DNA of 64,000 nucleotides from Crambe crambe (lineage: Eukaryota > Porifera > Demospongiae > Poecilosclerida > Crambeidae), in NCBI GenBank assembly GCA_963924555.1, contig OZ004598.1, positions 310,001-374,000 on the forward strand. The letters run 5' to 3'. Within the stretch, counting starts at the first letter, position 1; every line of letters begins with the position of its first letter. The notes under the pieces are model-generated. The model searched no databases and was not told the DNA's origin. It saw only the letters and a program-made list of their open reading frames with translations. The position numbers and the translations under genes are program-made. This document shows, one piece after another, positions 44,908 to 57,585 of the stretch.

Positions 44908-45625
44908 ATGTCTTTCAGTCAAGCACAAACATATGAAGACACCAGCGTCATCCAGAAACAACACGGTCATGACATTCTAGATCGCTTGGGCTGTGTCAAA
45001 TGCTTGATCTTGGCTGCGGCACTGGCTACTTTTCAAAAATCCTCGCAGATCTTGTTGGCCCTGAAGGAAAAGTGGTGGCTATCGATCCAGACGTGGAGCG
45101 CTTGAGTCTGGCCAAAAAAATGTATACTGCTGATAACTTGGAGTATTATGAAGGAAAGGCTGAAGATATCCAAGGAACAGATTACGACATCGTATTTTCT
45201 AATCATGTGATCCATTGGTGCATGGACAAGGACCTTGTCTTCCAGCAAGTTTCCAAGAGTCTGAAAAAAGGAGGCAAATTTGCCTTCACTGTCATCTTGA
45301 ATAGTATAGCAACATTCCACCAGCAAAACTTTTCAGTCACGAATTCTTCAGTAGTATTCAGGAACGATTTCCTCTATATTCTATAGATGAGTACCTGAAC
45401 ATCGCCTCAGCACACGACTTTGAGAAAATATACTTACATGAGAAAGAATACAGTCAAGAGATGCAAGACATATCCAGTGCTATAGAATTCTACAAAATAC
45501 ATACCCAAGGTGAATTTGATGATACACACTTCAACGTAGAAGCCATGAGAGAATATTTCGGAGAAGGGAAGTTTTCCATAACTGCTCCCTCACTACACTG
45601 TGTCCTGACAAAGGTGGAAGTGTAA
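44908..45625 (+). pseudogene. SAM-dependent methyltransferase (JHAMT-like) with two frameshifts
   Basis: Starts MSFSQAQTYEDTSVIQKQHG in one frame. At an A3 run near 44998-45000 the frame shifts into the SAM-binding motif I (MLDLGCGTGYFSKILADLV), followed by VVAIDPDVERLSLAKK, NLEYYEGKAED, YDIVFSNHVIHWC and LKKGGKFAF. Near 45310-45320 it shifts again into a C-terminal part (FSHEFFSSIQERFPLYS... to KVEV and stop at 45623-45625). The order and length (about 240 residues) fit class I methyltransferases of the juvenile-hormone-acid type. Two one-base losses make it a pseudogene unless the sequence is wrong. The transposon target site is 19-24 bp upstream of its ATG, so its promoter was separated from it. 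Confidence 0.75.
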
Positions 45626-46039
45626 CCATGTAGCAATTCTCTTTATCATTTTAGTTTAGTTTTGTTGAGTTAGTTACTTTAATAGTATTATAAAGTAAGG
45701 GGCCCAAGATCATTAGACATCAGACACTTTTTCTTTAACAGTGATATGGGGACCCCCATCCCCAAATCACTAGAGAAATGGGGACCTAACTGCTCCCTCA
45801 CTACACTGTGTCCTGACAAAGGTGGAAGTGTAAACTGCTCCCTCACTACACTGTGTCCTGACAAAGGTGGAAGTGTAACCATGTAGCAATTCTCTTTATC
45901 ATTTTAGTTTTGTTTTGTTGAGTTAGTTACTTTAATAGTATTATAAAGTAAGGGGCCCAAGATCATTAGACATCAGACACTTTTTCTTTAACAGTGATAT
46001 GGGGACCCCCATCCCCAAATCACTAGAGAAATGGGGACC
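45581..46039. repeat. Tandem duplication of the methyltransferase 3' end
   Basis: A segment starting ACTGCTCCCTCACTACACTG occurs at 45581, again as a short partial copy at 45789, and as a nearly complete roughly 205-bp copy at 45834-46039. The last coding codons and 3' UTR are repeated almost exactly, so the duplication is recent. Confidence 0.85.
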
Positions 46040-46874
46040 CGTTTCACTAGTGATTCAGGGATTGATTCCTCTTATATAGGGATAATATGGGGACCCGCTA
46101 CATATAGAGATTTATCACAGTGGATGAAATTTATATGGCTAGCTAGCAGCTAATATGTAGCTAGCAATCTTACTACTGAAGGATGCACATGAGTTCTATA
46201 GATAGATAATTCCATGAATTGTGGCAGAAATGTTTAATGGTGTGCTGTCATCAGTGTTCAAGGAATAGACTTGACCTTCTTTTTGCAAGTTTCTTTGAGA
46301 GGAAGCATCTGAATTATAGATACAATAATCAGTCACAGTCCTAATACTTGTAACCTTTATTCTTGACCAAGCTTTATCCTTGATAATGGATTGGACGATT
46401 GCTACTTAAACTTCTCTGACATCACATCATGTATCACAGCTCTTAAACCTATATCAGTATATCTGTAATAAAAATTATATAGGCATAACATCACTGTAAA
46501 AACTTGGCCAGTAATGACTTCTATCTCAACCTAGATGTGCGCGGTCCTGGAACCTAGATGTACGTGGTCCTGATCATTTCCTCGTTTCATCCTTGCTCTC
46601 CATGGTTGTTAAGCACTATTCTTTTGCCCAGCAGTTAAGGTTTCTTTTTATTCGCATGAAATGATATCGAGTTTCAAACATGACAGGAAACAGGATTTAG
46701 GTGCTTTGAATCCCTCTTTATAGTATAAAAAATTATTTTAAAATCACAAGAAAAGGTCAAAAAATTTTTTTTATCATAATAGCTAACTGTATAACTGTTA
46801 CTGGATAGCAAGCACAGTTACTGTACAGTCATAACACTATTATTAATTTTTGAGTTGTTTTGTTTTTGTTTTAA
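46040..46874. other. Intergenic, no recognised gene
   Basis: AT-rich. A short direct repeat CCTAGATGTxCGxGGTCCTG occurs twice near 46530-46572. No exon, RNA gene or element could be supported. Confidence 0.4.
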
Positions 46875-48947
46875 TTAAACACTGAGCAGGATCCTCCGTC
46901 GCAGGATGTTGGAAGAGTGAGGTGGGGGAGTGAAGGGATTCAACCAGCGTAGACCAATGGGACTGCCAAATACTTCAGTGAAACTATCAGACCTGCATCA
47001 CATGTAGTTATAATTCTGATTCTAAAATTTTTGCATACAGGAACCTCCAATCTTCCCAGCCTTTTGTTATTTGTACAAGAGAGGTTGTCCTCTATTCTTT
47101 TATAGAGTGTATATACAAAGGTAGAGGTTGTTTTCTTTCAGAGTGGTCCCTTTATTGGAGGTTCCAACTTTATCTAGCACATATCCCCCTCACTAACCAG
47201 CGACTTCTCTGTCTTGACTCCTTTTTCAAAGACTCAATGCCCTGAAAACAGTTGATGATCAATTAGATATTTCATTTGGTAAAGGGCTCACAGTTTCATC
47301 GGTTGCAATGGCATGGACTTGAGTGCAGAACATGATGCAAGTGAAGAGGGAGAAGAGGAACCCCTCAAAGACTCCAAAGAGAGTGAGGATGAAGGCCAAG
47401 GGACCCGGCATGATCCCATCACATCCATCAAAGTTGCGACCCACACAGCGGAAGAAAAACCAGGCCACCATCCCAAGGCCAAAGACAGACATGCACATTA
47501 TGTACAGCTGGTCACACAAGAGAGTAAGAGGGAGGGAGGGGAGAGGGGGAGGGAGGGAGGAAGGAAGGGGAGAAGGGAGGGAGGGAGGAAGGAAGGAGAG
47601 GAGAGGGGGAGGAGAGGGGGGAGAGGGGGAAGGGAGGAAGGAGGGAGGAAGGAAGGAAGGAAGGAGAGGAGAGGGGGAAGGGGAGGAAGGAGGGAGGGAG
47701 AGGGAAGAAGGAAGGAGAAGAGAGGAGGAGGGGAGGAGAAAGGAAAGAGAGAGATGAGGGAAAATAAGAGAGGAGGAAAAGATAACGAATGAGAAGGAAA
47801 GGTTCATGAAAGAAGGCATATCAGCCTGAAAACTTACTGTGAACAAGACAAAGAATTTTTGGTTGTTCTCTCCGACACAATTGTTGACCCTGTTGATTGA
47901 CAATAATTACAGTGGGTGTGGTTAGAGGTCATGTGACTTACCAGGGACAGTGGTGATCCATTCTCTGCACACAGTGCTCACATGTGCTATATTTGGAGCC
48001 ATGATAAAAAATTCCATTCCAACAATTGTAATCTTACCTGCAGTGGTGAGCCCTGTCAGGTTTGATGCTCCGACATTTTTTGCAGTAGCGTATCTCCTCT
48101 CCATTTTGTCGACGCTCCAATACCTCTTCTTCAGTGGAACTTTCCCGAGGTACAATACCCTAATAGGAATAGGAGATTGTCATCTGAAATTGAGTTCTTA
48201 GGTCCAACTGTCCCACAGAGGGTTGGAAAATCTAAATGTGACTGCTAATAGTTCACTAATAGTTTGCATCAAAAGATTGTACACCATAAAGTGCAGAAAC
48301 TGAAACCTATAGCAGTGACCCACTGTTACTGCTGTCATCTTTTTTTTGACAAGTTCCACACTATGCAATCTCACATCTTTTCAGGTTCAATGTCGTTCCC
48401 CTATAAAACAACCACCTCTGTTTTATGCACGTTCCATTGTACAGCACACTCATCAAACACATACCCACTTGTATCACATTAAATGCCACCACAGTCATTT
48501 GCATGCATGTATTACTAACCAACACATAGGATTATGAGATTTGAAGTTTAGATTCACTAAACCCTTATTTGGGAATGATGATAGAATACTGATTGAGCGA
48601 GCTGAAGGTTCAGAAAATTATTATATTCATTCAGCTAGCCTTACTGGGTCAGTCATCATGGCCTTGATGTGTGATATGACAGCCAGTACTGCAAATGCTG
48701 TGAAGATGAGGACACAGATGGCAGTGCCTACTGAGGGGAAGGGTGGTGCCAATACCATCAGCACCACCAGTTCTCCATACAGAATCAGAATATAAGTCAC
48801 AACTGCACACACAATTCCACAAGGATCCCATACAAACCACGCCCCTGAGTTCAAAAAAGGCATCCTCTTTTTTCTTCTTTCACTTTCCCTGTCACTTTCA
48901 GTCTCTTCAGCTTTGTATAATGTTACTGATCCCTTTTCAGAGCTCAT
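46875..48947 (-). CDS. ZDHHC3/7: DHHC palmitoyltransferase, ZDHHC3/7 type
   Basis: Seven exons: 48645-48947, 48038-48159, 47942-47986, 47838-47889, 47292-47507, 47198-47241 and 46875-46992, giving 299 residues, the usual length for ZDHHC3. It S-palmitoylates proteins at the Golgi. Two N-terminal membrane segments (CGIVCAVVTYILILYGELVV; ICVLIFTAFAVLAVISH) precede TDPGIVPRES and the zinc-binding cysteine-rich domain ([35 protein letters not shown]) with the catalytic DHHC. Two further segments follow (LYIMCMSVFGLGMVAWFFF; LAFILTLFGVFEGFLFSLF), then TQVHAIATDET and the C-terminal SDSFTEVFGSPIGLRWLNPF. Reading on without the last splice would give a shorter tail ending at 47170. The VFGSP exon shows the real end. 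Confidence 0.93.
47041..47166. mobile_element. Short MITE (GGAACCTCC family) in ZDHHC intron
   Basis: About 126 bp with inverted ends GGAACCTCCAAT and ATTGGAGGTTCC. Related copies occur at 55384-55490 and, less complete, near 50480-50590 and 56660-56775. Confidence 0.55.
47520..47790. repeat. Purine (GGGA/GGAA)-rich tract
   Basis: About 270 bp of nearly pure G/A on the plus strand, forming a polypyrimidine tract in the ZDHHC intron on the coding strand. Confidence 0.9.
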
Positions 48948-49195
48948 TGAACTAAGCTAGTTACCAGTCTCAGCTCAGCCTAAGCTTACTAGCTGATGTA
49001 GATAGCTAGCTCACTGCTGAGCTACACAAGCTTTCCTAAGCTTCAATCGTCCGCTTTGGTGGGTATTAATTGGAGAAAATTGTCACTTCCGCCAAAGGTG
49101 AAAGTACGTTGCTATAGTAGCCGGCCACTAAAGATTCTCAACTGCAGACTGAGCTGTAGCTAGCTAGCTAGCTAGCTAGCTGTACAGAAAGAGCG
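48948..49195. promoter_or_regulatory. Bidirectional promoter, ZDHHC / WD-repeat gene
   Basis: 248 bp between divergent ATGs. It contains an ETS-like CACTTCCGCC near 49084 and a run of TAGC tetranucleotides just before the plus-strand start. No TATA box noted. Confidence 0.4.
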
Positions 49196-50932
49196 ATGTC
49201 TTCTACGAACGCGTCAACAGATTCAGAAGCACCTCGTAGCGGAGGAATAGCTCGACCATACAGCCAGAGACACAAATACAACATCAGAAACATCAGTGCA
49301 GTGGTATCTAGCAGCAATAGACATGATTCAGATGTTGCCAATGCTCCAGGCCTTGCAGATGTAAGGGAGACAGAACAGCTTGAAATTAAACATGGCATGC
49401 TTCCAAGCTACACACTAAGACTAGGGAGTCGCACAAATACTGTTATCCACTACCCCACCAAAGAGACTTGCACTGTCCTCCACTCTAAAGGGATACATCG
49501 ATATGTCAAGGACCAGCTCAATGAAAGCTTTGAGTTGACTGAAGTTCTGAGTGATGTCAAGAAGTTGCTTCATGCTCCAGAACTTGGTGTATATGTAGGG
49601 GTGTCCACGAACCACCTGACGCTGCTAAATAGATCATTCGAGAACTTATTTCAAGTTGAAACTCCCACTGAGATAACAGCTGCCATATTTAACTCCTGGT
49701 CAGGAGAAGTGGTTACCACAGGCCCAGGAAATATCATGGTAATTTCACTTATTATGTTCCTCATGCCATTTCAATGATTTGTTTGTTTATTTTATTTTTG
49801 TTTTTTGTTTGTTTGTTTGTTTGTTTTTTCCTGCTATAGACGTGGGTATTTCGCAAGGGTGCAAAGGTCATCTCCAACTTACAAAGTTTTCATGTGAGTA
49901 ATTAAATTAAAGGAGCTACTCCTTTAAGTAGATTTTTGTACTCAATAGGAGTGTTTGCAGCCAGAAGAGGAAATGAGTCACCTTCATTTGGAACCAGTGC
50001 CCGGCAATGCCCAGCGATTGTTTGGCAGCATAGGGTGCAGCCTCAAAATCGTGAGCATGAGCAGTGGGAAGCTACTGGAACACATGAAGGACATCCACAC
50101 TAGACCCATCTCAGCCATCTTGTTCTTCAGACCACTTTGTCTCCTCTTGACTGCTGCCAAGGATGGCACTAGTAAATCTGGCTTTGAAATCTGTTTATTT
50201 GCTTGTTTGTTTGTTGTTTATTAGCTTATTTATTTATTAGCTTGTTTATTTGTTTGCTTGTTTATTTGTTTGTTTTATTTTGCTCACTCTGCAGTCAAGG
50301 TGTGGGATTCTTCTCGGAATCTTTGTGCTGCTTTTATTGGGCACAGAGGACCAGTGACATGCCTGGTGCCGTACCCCTATGGCCCCATGGCCATCAGTGG
50401 CTCTCTGGACTGCACTCTGAGAGTATGGGACCTCTCCAACAGTGACCAAGTCCAGATGTGAGTCATTTTCATTACATATACAATGGAGGCTGGTAACCTT
50501 TGTATATGCATCTCATACAAAATAACCTTCAAAAGAGGACAATTTCTCTACCAAGGACAAAAGGCTGGGTCGTATGAGGTTCCACTGTACCTCTGTTATT
50601 ATTGAACACTTCCTCCCCAATTAGAGTGGACCACACCCTCCCTGTCAAAGGATTGTCATGTGAGCCGGGCACCTACATGGTTCTATCCTACTCCTCTTGC
50701 CAGCTCAAGGTCTGGACCATCCAACAGCTCTATGCCCCCCTCTCCTTTGTAGGGGGTGTCTGCCAATCTCTACAGGCCACCACCCACCCCCTCGTTCCCA
50801 CACGTATGGTCTCTGCAAATGCTGATTCAGCAGTTCGAATAGTGTCGCCCATGACTGGAGATATATTGACCACAGCTCTCCTCCCAATGATAAAAAAAGT
50901 AACTTCAGTTTGCTACTTCCCCCTACAAGGTA

Positions 50933-50982
<50 letters not shown>

Positions 50983-53286
50983 CATATTAATTTTTGCAGA
51001 GGTTTTGTACACACTGTGTGACGATGACTCTCTCTCAATGTTTGACACCTGTGAGAACCCAGCCACTCTAATGAACTGCTGGTCTTCTTCAAACCAACCC
51101 AGTCGCTATTCATGTCTGGCACTCTACGAGACAGCCATGGATGATGTAAGATGAACTAGACTTATACGCCATTACATGCTTTTTATTTATCTTTGAATAA
51201 AGGATGATATCAATGACCTATTGGCAAAAGATAAATGGTTGAATGTGGTTCTGGAGGCCCGTGAGTTGAACAGACGTAGACGTGCAGAGAAGCACCCCTT
51301 ACAGGTGGCAAGAGAAGGGGAGTCTTTGCTGTTGGCAGGCACCGTCAAGGGTCATGTGGCCGTGATCGAACCTCTCACAGGGAAAGTCAGATGGAGTGAA
51401 CATGGCCACCAGGGAAAAGTGATCGCTATTGCCTGCAATCCCAAGAGGAACTATATTGTGTCTGCTAGCACTGGTCAGTACTATTTTATAGACAAAATTC
51501 TGTTTTTTTCCTCTTATGAAGTCCTCTCAATTTGACAGTTTTTGGACTGGAAAAGTGTCTTTATTAGAGGTGTCCTGATTAAGAGGTGTCCTGATAAGAA
51601 AGGTGTCCAGGGGTGATCTGTTATTGCAATGAGATAAAGAAGTTTTTTTCATTTCATACTTTTCATTTTGCAGACCCCATGTTGCATGTGTGGGGAGTGT
51701 ACACCCATGCAGTGGCAGAGTGCATCTCCCTTCTTCTCTCCTTCTCCCTTCACTCGCCTCCTTCCATCATTGTCTCCTCCAGAGACAGACTCTGTGTGGC
51801 TTGCAATAATTCAGAACTCACCACTTACACTGTTGAGTGCTTCGACATCCCCAACAGAGGTGACTAGGAGGGAAATCAAACCATTATGGAAGCATTCAGA
51901 TTTGGCCACTTTTAGAACACAAAGCTGAAGTTTAGAAATTTTTCATAAAGAGAATAGCTCGTTTGAATTGTTTGAATAGCTAGAATAGCTTGAGAGTTGT
52001 CTAGTGTCATATTTAGTGGCCATTGTCTGCATAGAGAGGCTGTTACATGTGCTGTGACATGAGCACTTTATTCTCTCTTGAATACAGAAATATACTCTGC
52101 TGATCTTGAGTACAGCCACTCGGATGAGATACTGGGTCTAGACGTTGCACACAAACTGAAACTCTTCGCTACTTCTTCCCTTGACTGCACTATACGAATC
52201 TGGACCGAAAATAACCAACCAGTCAGGTGATTGTGAGCTTTGACGTACATATCATGTCATATGACTTTCATATGATCACTATGTCTTCCTAGAGTGCTGC
52301 GATTGGATTCTCCTCCTCAAGACATTGCGTTCTGCTCACAGCAAGCCGATATTGTGATAGCAATCCAGGCACATCTCTACACAGTTGCAAACTTCACATG
52401 TTAGTTAAAATTTGAGGGGATTAAGACTAGAATGTATCACCTCTCTTAAATTGGTAGATTTTAGGGAGTTGCACCATAAAGCACTGATGACTCTTCAGTT
52501 CCCTGACCTAGTTTGTGAGATTCGACAACCCTTTACCGTGGACTATGATCTGGAGGATCATAAAAGATTAGTGCTAGTTGACAAATCCATATCAGAGTAT
52601 GTTTAGCTAAAGCATTGTATGTGCGGAACTTATATTTTCCATCTATAGTGATGCATACCGTGGTGAGCTATCACATGAAGAACTTGCTGAATTGGAGGAG
52701 ATTGCTCAAAAAAAGAGCTCGGCTCTCTCTCTCATCTTACAGAGAGAGAAGGAGATCAAAGCTATTTCTGATGGCACTATCATCTCTGCAAAAAAGGTAC
52801 AGGAGTAGACCAGGTGATTTGATCTAGGTATCTTGATTAGAGGGGCTAGAATAATTATCATCTGGGTGGTCTCATATCCTGTTTAGAAGGGTGACCTTAT
52901 TCCAGGTATCTTGATTAGAGGGGCTAGAATGGTAATTATTATCTGGGTGGTCTCATGTCCTGTTTAGAAGGGTGACCTTATTCCATGTACAATAAGGTGT
53001 CCTTGATTAGAGGGGTACATGGTTTCATTTCAAGAATGAGGGGCAAGCCTAACACTGTTGATGATTATAGAGTCCAGTTGTGCTGAAACGTAAGGAGAAA
53101 GATGCAGTCTGGCAGTCTCTCTTTAAAGTCCTCAGACCTGGCCAGTCAAAGTTCCCAATGGTCATACCTGATCAAGACTCCTTTGATCCTGACACATATG
53201 GGATGGTTGTGGAGCAAGCTCAAGCAGGTAAGTGTAAAAGGGTAGGTACTGTATGATATGGAATAAGCTAGATAGTCTGCTGTACC

Positions 53287-53352
<66 letters not shown>

Positions 53353-55966
53353 AAAGACCCTCCCTTTTCTGAACAGCCACCCAAGACATTCTTTGCTCCT
53401 GTGGCTAGCTTTGCACCGCCATACTCAGTGGCCCCAGATGGTATCCTCCCCAACTCCATTGTTGTGGGCTCATTCAGGAAGACCGATGACGATAAAATGC
53501 TGGCCAAGCACTGGTCACTTCCCACTCTCACCGACAAACAGAGAAAGCTCTTGCTAGATATGCAGGAGGTAAGCAAGGTATTATGAGTTGGGGGATTTGC
53601 TCTGTGGAAAAGGAAGGTGGATGCATGCCATGGTGTGTGCACTCCTTTGACTAGACTAAATCTGGAAATTTTTGTTTGGTAAAAATTTCAGACTTGCTTA
53701 TCAATGCATAATCAACATAGCCCCCAAAATAATTTTCATCAATGCTGACATCACATGCCTCTCTGAGCACTGACTCCATTTTTAATGACAGGAGGAAGAG
53801 GAGGAGGAGGAAGAAGAGGAAGAAGAGCAAGAGAGTGACCTGAAGGGCAGATTGCATGCTGCCCTGGATGCTGAACTTGAAGATATTCCTGAGACCCCGA
53901 CCCCTCCTTCCACTCCTTCGCCACCCCCAGAATCACCAAAGAAAACTATTCAGCCTCTAAAACCAATCCAAAAACTGATTGCTCCAAAGGCTCAACCAAA
54001 ACCCATGTGAGTTAGTCATGTCTCAAAGATGAGCAACAGTATATTGATTCTTTGTTGTTGTTTAAGTTCTGCAAGTCCACCACCTAGTGAGGAGACTCCC
54101 CCTCCCTCTCCCCCTCCTCCTCCTCGTCCCCTCACCCCCCTTCCAAGCTACATCAGTCAGTTCATTGGCGAGTCCTGGTTTGACACTCTCTTCCCAGCCC
54201 CAAACTCAAAAGTAAGTCCAGTCATGTATCATTATGTAACTACAGACATGTAAGAGGTTTATTGTAATCTCATATGTTCCTGCAAAAATGAAACGAAAAA
54301 CTGTATGCATGAAATTAAAACTAGTTTTTACATAGTTAAAACACACTCATTGGATGCTTTGAACTAGTACAACTTGTCCACTTCCAATCCCACACTCTTT
54401 TTTTTTTTTCTTTTTTTTTTTGTTCTAACATTCCATAGCACACTCTTTCTCATGTGCAGACTATTCCCAGACCCTGGTCAGTGACTTCCTTCATAGGTTT
54501 GTTACTGAACTACCTGCGTGATGAAAATGTCGGCCCCGAGATCAAGACCAGTATTCTGCAGGCCGTTCAACAACTCCTCAAGGAACAAAGCACTGTCAAC
54601 ATTAGCTCTATCAGTTCCAACTTGCTACAATATCTACAATACCTCTTAACCCCAACCACTCCAGGAAGTGCAGCTGAAAAAAACCTGCTCATCGCAGAAA
54701 TTCTCAAACTCCTCTTCTACCTCAACAGACTTGATCCTTACTTTGTTGCACTGTTAATGTATTGTTATTCAGTAGTACAAGGCTCTCTAATACCCGCAAT
54801 GATACTGGACTATTTTCAAAAGTGTGGTGTAAAAGATCCTCTTGGGTACTTCCCCAAAGAAATTCTGAAGATGGAAAAACCGTCATTGAGTGATGAATAT
54901 GATGGACAAGGATATACCAAGTCTTTGGAATGGTTAGACCACTGGGCTGGGCGATTGGCAGCTGTGAAGACCACCTCTAAGAACGTGCTAGCAAGAAAAC
55001 AATCATCAAAGTCAGTTCAATAATGCAAGAACTGATCATTAATAGCAATCCAATTACTTCATTATTGTAGGAAATCCATTACTGAATCTGGTAGTCGGCA
55101 TAGAAGGAGCATAGAGTCATTGCCACCTTCTAATCCCATCCAACAACGTGCGTATAATCCCATTGAAGTTATCAACTACTTCATCACTATTGAACATGAG
55201 AATGAAATGGCCAGGTATATATAATTTAGGTATTTGAATTAAAAAAAAAACACTCTCTCTGTTGATTTTGCATACTTCAGGTCTCGAAAGGTGACTCCCC
55301 CTCCACCAAAACCGCCCGAAGAAGATATCCCACGTAACGCCGTGATCCCCCTCCCACGCATACGACAGTAAGTGCTGGTCACAGTGGAACCTCCAAACAC
55401 CTTCTAGAGAGGTTATTTTGTATGATACAAAGATACTCTTAGATTGTCCTTTCTTGAGAGGTTTGTCTGTCCTTTATTTGGAGGTTCCATCCACTCACAT
55501 TAGAACTTAGCATTGTGGAACCAAGCATGTATAGTTTACAGTACCTAATGGGTCATCAGAAAACAAACTACAGTGTTGGGACCTAGATGTACATAGTTAA
55601 CACCTCTTAGTCATACGTGATATAAACCTCTCTGCTTCATAAAATAAGGAACCTTAACTGACTAGATTATCTAATTTTATATTATGTAACAGGGGCTTCG
55701 GTCTTCCCCGACTGGGTGAGACCCACTGCAGCTGCTGCCATCCAGAGAGAGAAACCACACACTTCCTGCTCCAGAACTACCATCCTCTTTCCAACAGGCC
55801 CACCACTTGGCTCTCTCTAGCCTTGACACCACAAACACTCAACCCTTTCCTCACTGCCGAGGAGAGAGAAGCAGAAGAAGAAATGACTGCACTGAACCGA
55901 GACAGGGCAAAACTTGTGAAATATTTCGTTCCTGCAAGATCTTATGTTAGAGCAGTACAGCAATAA
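49196..55966 (+). CDS. WD-repeat protein, WDR97/WDR87-like
   Basis: Twenty exons: 49196-49738, 49840-49893, 49949-50171, 50295-50457, 50625-50929, 51000-51145, 51203-51473, 51674-51859, 52088-52226, 52293-52399, 52458-52596, 52649-52796, 53071-53227, 53357-53568, 53792-54006, 54067-54211, 54460-55010, 55071-55214, 55281-55367, 55693-55966; 1402 residues, all phases consistent. Residues about 90-620 form WD40 blades (GTIKVWDSSRNLCAAFIGH; SLDCTLRVWDLSN; SLDCTIRIWTENN). A helical region, an acidic Glu-rich stretch followed by a Pro-rich one (exons 15-16), an armadillo/HEAT-like helical block (exon 17, PWSVTSFIGLLLNYLRDENV) and a C-terminal domain with a CSCCHPERETTHF motif follow. Large proteins of this type are associated with cilia in animals. 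The exact orthologue is uncertain. Introns contain GA, CT and GT repeats. Confidence 0.8.
50935..50980. repeat. (GA)n microsatellite
   Basis: Dinucleotide run directly after the donor of exon 5 of the WD-repeat gene. Confidence 0.95.
52826..53015. repeat. Tandem repeat in intron 12 of the WD-repeat gene
   Basis: Two copies of a unit of about 85 bp containing AGGTATCTTGATTAGAGGGG and TGGTCTCAT-TCCTGTTTAGAAGG, followed by a partial third. Similar fragments occur near 51550-51610. Confidence 0.75.
53287..53349. repeat. (CT)n microsatellite
   Basis: About 63 bp of CT directly before the acceptor of exon 14 of the WD-repeat gene, acting as its polypyrimidine tract. Confidence 0.95.
55384..55490. 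mobile_element. Short MITE (GGAACCTCC family)
   Basis: About 105 bp with ends TGGAACCTCCAAA and TTTGGAGGTTCCA, in the last intron of the WD-repeat gene. Confidence 0.6.
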
Positions 55967-56056
55967 TCAGATTCATTTTTATGACATTAATTTTTATAAC
56001 AAAATATAGCTTCAAAATTTAAGAAGATTGGAAAAACTTTGTTGGAAGACATGTTT

Positions 56057-57585
56057 TCACTTGTTGAGTTCTTCTTGAAGGTTTTTTAGGGTGTCTGAAG
56101 TGGCAAATGATTGCAGTAGTTTGGTGAATGTTGGATTCGGTTCGGCCATCTTCCGTTGCTCCTGAAGAATATGAAGTCCTTGCTGGAAACCCACTCCTTT
56201 CCCATCATAACAGGTCATCAGGTATGCAAGAACTGCAGTGGCTGAACGAGATTTTCCCTAAAACCAACAAGTCAAGTGTACTTAACATTGCTAAATACAC
56301 AAAGTCTGAACGACTAAAAGTGGTTGACCATTAAAGCTTCCCCACACACAATAGTCAAGTATGCACATATTCATTACTACACACTAAGAGCTAGGACCCT
56401 TCATTTTTACCAACCCCTAGCTGCATTTGACAGACCTCAAGCAACTCTATTTGCTTACTTGAGCACAGTGTACCAGGACAGAGCCTCCTTCTTTTCTGGC
56501 AAGGTCCACAAACTTCACACATTGGACAAGGTCAGACTCTGGAATGGAAAAGCTGGTGGTGTCCTCCCAATTCAACTCCAGAAAATTTATACCAAGATCT
56601 TTAGCTCTCTGAACTGCCGCCTATTCAAAATGATCCCTTCATCACATCCATCCATAAAACTGGTGTTAAGTGAAACCTCCAGGACACTCCGAAAGCTCTC
56701 AACAATGGATATGCAGTACAAATAACCTCCAAAAGAGGACACCTTGTGGGTCAAGTGTGGAGGTAGCACTGTACACTATGCATTTCACTTTACTGTATCT
56801 TGTCCATGGGACCTACCAGATAATTGGGGCCAAATATTTCCAAGCCCTTGGCAGTGTTGACAATGTGGGTCACTTTCTCCTTTTGAAGAAAGTCGGTGTT
56901 CATGACACCTCTGAATCCTCCATGGAAAAGCCCCCCCAGTCCTCCAGATGCAGTGAGAATACAGCTAGGGGTCCTCTCCCCCTTCTGAGAAAACTCCAGT
57001 GCCTATACAATGAATAGGGAGGAGGGATCTGACATTGTGGTTGTGAGATTTGTAAGGAGAAATTCAATTTGGTGAAGATCAAACTAATTAGACCCCTTTC
57101 CTTGTTGCATCAGGAAGTTATTAGCAACACTTTGAGCTAGGGAGCTGACTCTCGGCATTAAAATTGTAGGTCTACACTCCTAGGTACAGTAAGGTAGGTG
57201 CATAACGCCATGCTCCAATAATTAGGGAGCTTGGATTGTAGGCACTATACTAGGTTTATCAAAGTGCATTGTGGTAAGGAATTACAGCTTTCTATGTATG
57301 CAGCATGCAGCCTGCCACTTAAATAACTCACAGGAAAATCTAAGTAACACAAGGAGTTGAAGCACAAAATGAATAGGAATAAATGTTGCACATTTCCTTA
57401 GTATTTATTTTATTTACTTTCTTCAGTGACAGGTCATCAGGAATAGCCTCAAGCGAGTGTTTGTTGATGAGCTTGCTACAGTTTGTGCAGAAGTTGGCCC
57501 TAAACATATGAGGCTTGAAGAGAGGGCAAGAGACCTCTCCGGAGAGGTGGATCTGGGACAGGAGGGCTGGGTTAGTCACAGGCAT
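56057..57585 (-). CDS. Atypical dual-specificity protein phosphatase with N-terminal cysteine motif
   Basis: Four exons: 57418-57585, 56817-57002, 56459-56608 and 56057-56257, giving 234 residues. Residues 1-56 contain SCPLFKPHMFRANFCTNCSK followed by a histidine, a probable zinc-binding knuckle seen in some cytoskeletal regulators. The DSP domain follows: LGGLFHGGFRG, VTHIVNTAKGLEIFGPNY, LELNWED (general-acid Asp), and the P-loop VLVHCAQ/GKSRSATAVLAYLM. The HCxxGxxRS signature is completed exactly across an exon junction. The family dephosphorylates Tyr and Ser/Thr. The substrate is unknown. The gene is tail-to-tail with the WD-repeat gene (90 bp between stops) and head-to-head with the Regnase-like gene. 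Confidence 0.88.

Noticed and set aside
47170-47197. ZDHHC ending at a TAA at 47170-47172
   Set aside because: A GTTAGT donor at 47197 and the exon at 46875-46992 restore the conserved VFGSP...WLNPF C-terminus and the 299-residue family length.
47313-47792. Plus-strand Glu/Arg/Gly-rich open frames
   Set aside because: They arise from the GGGA/GGAA repeat and the antisense of a ZDHHC exon.
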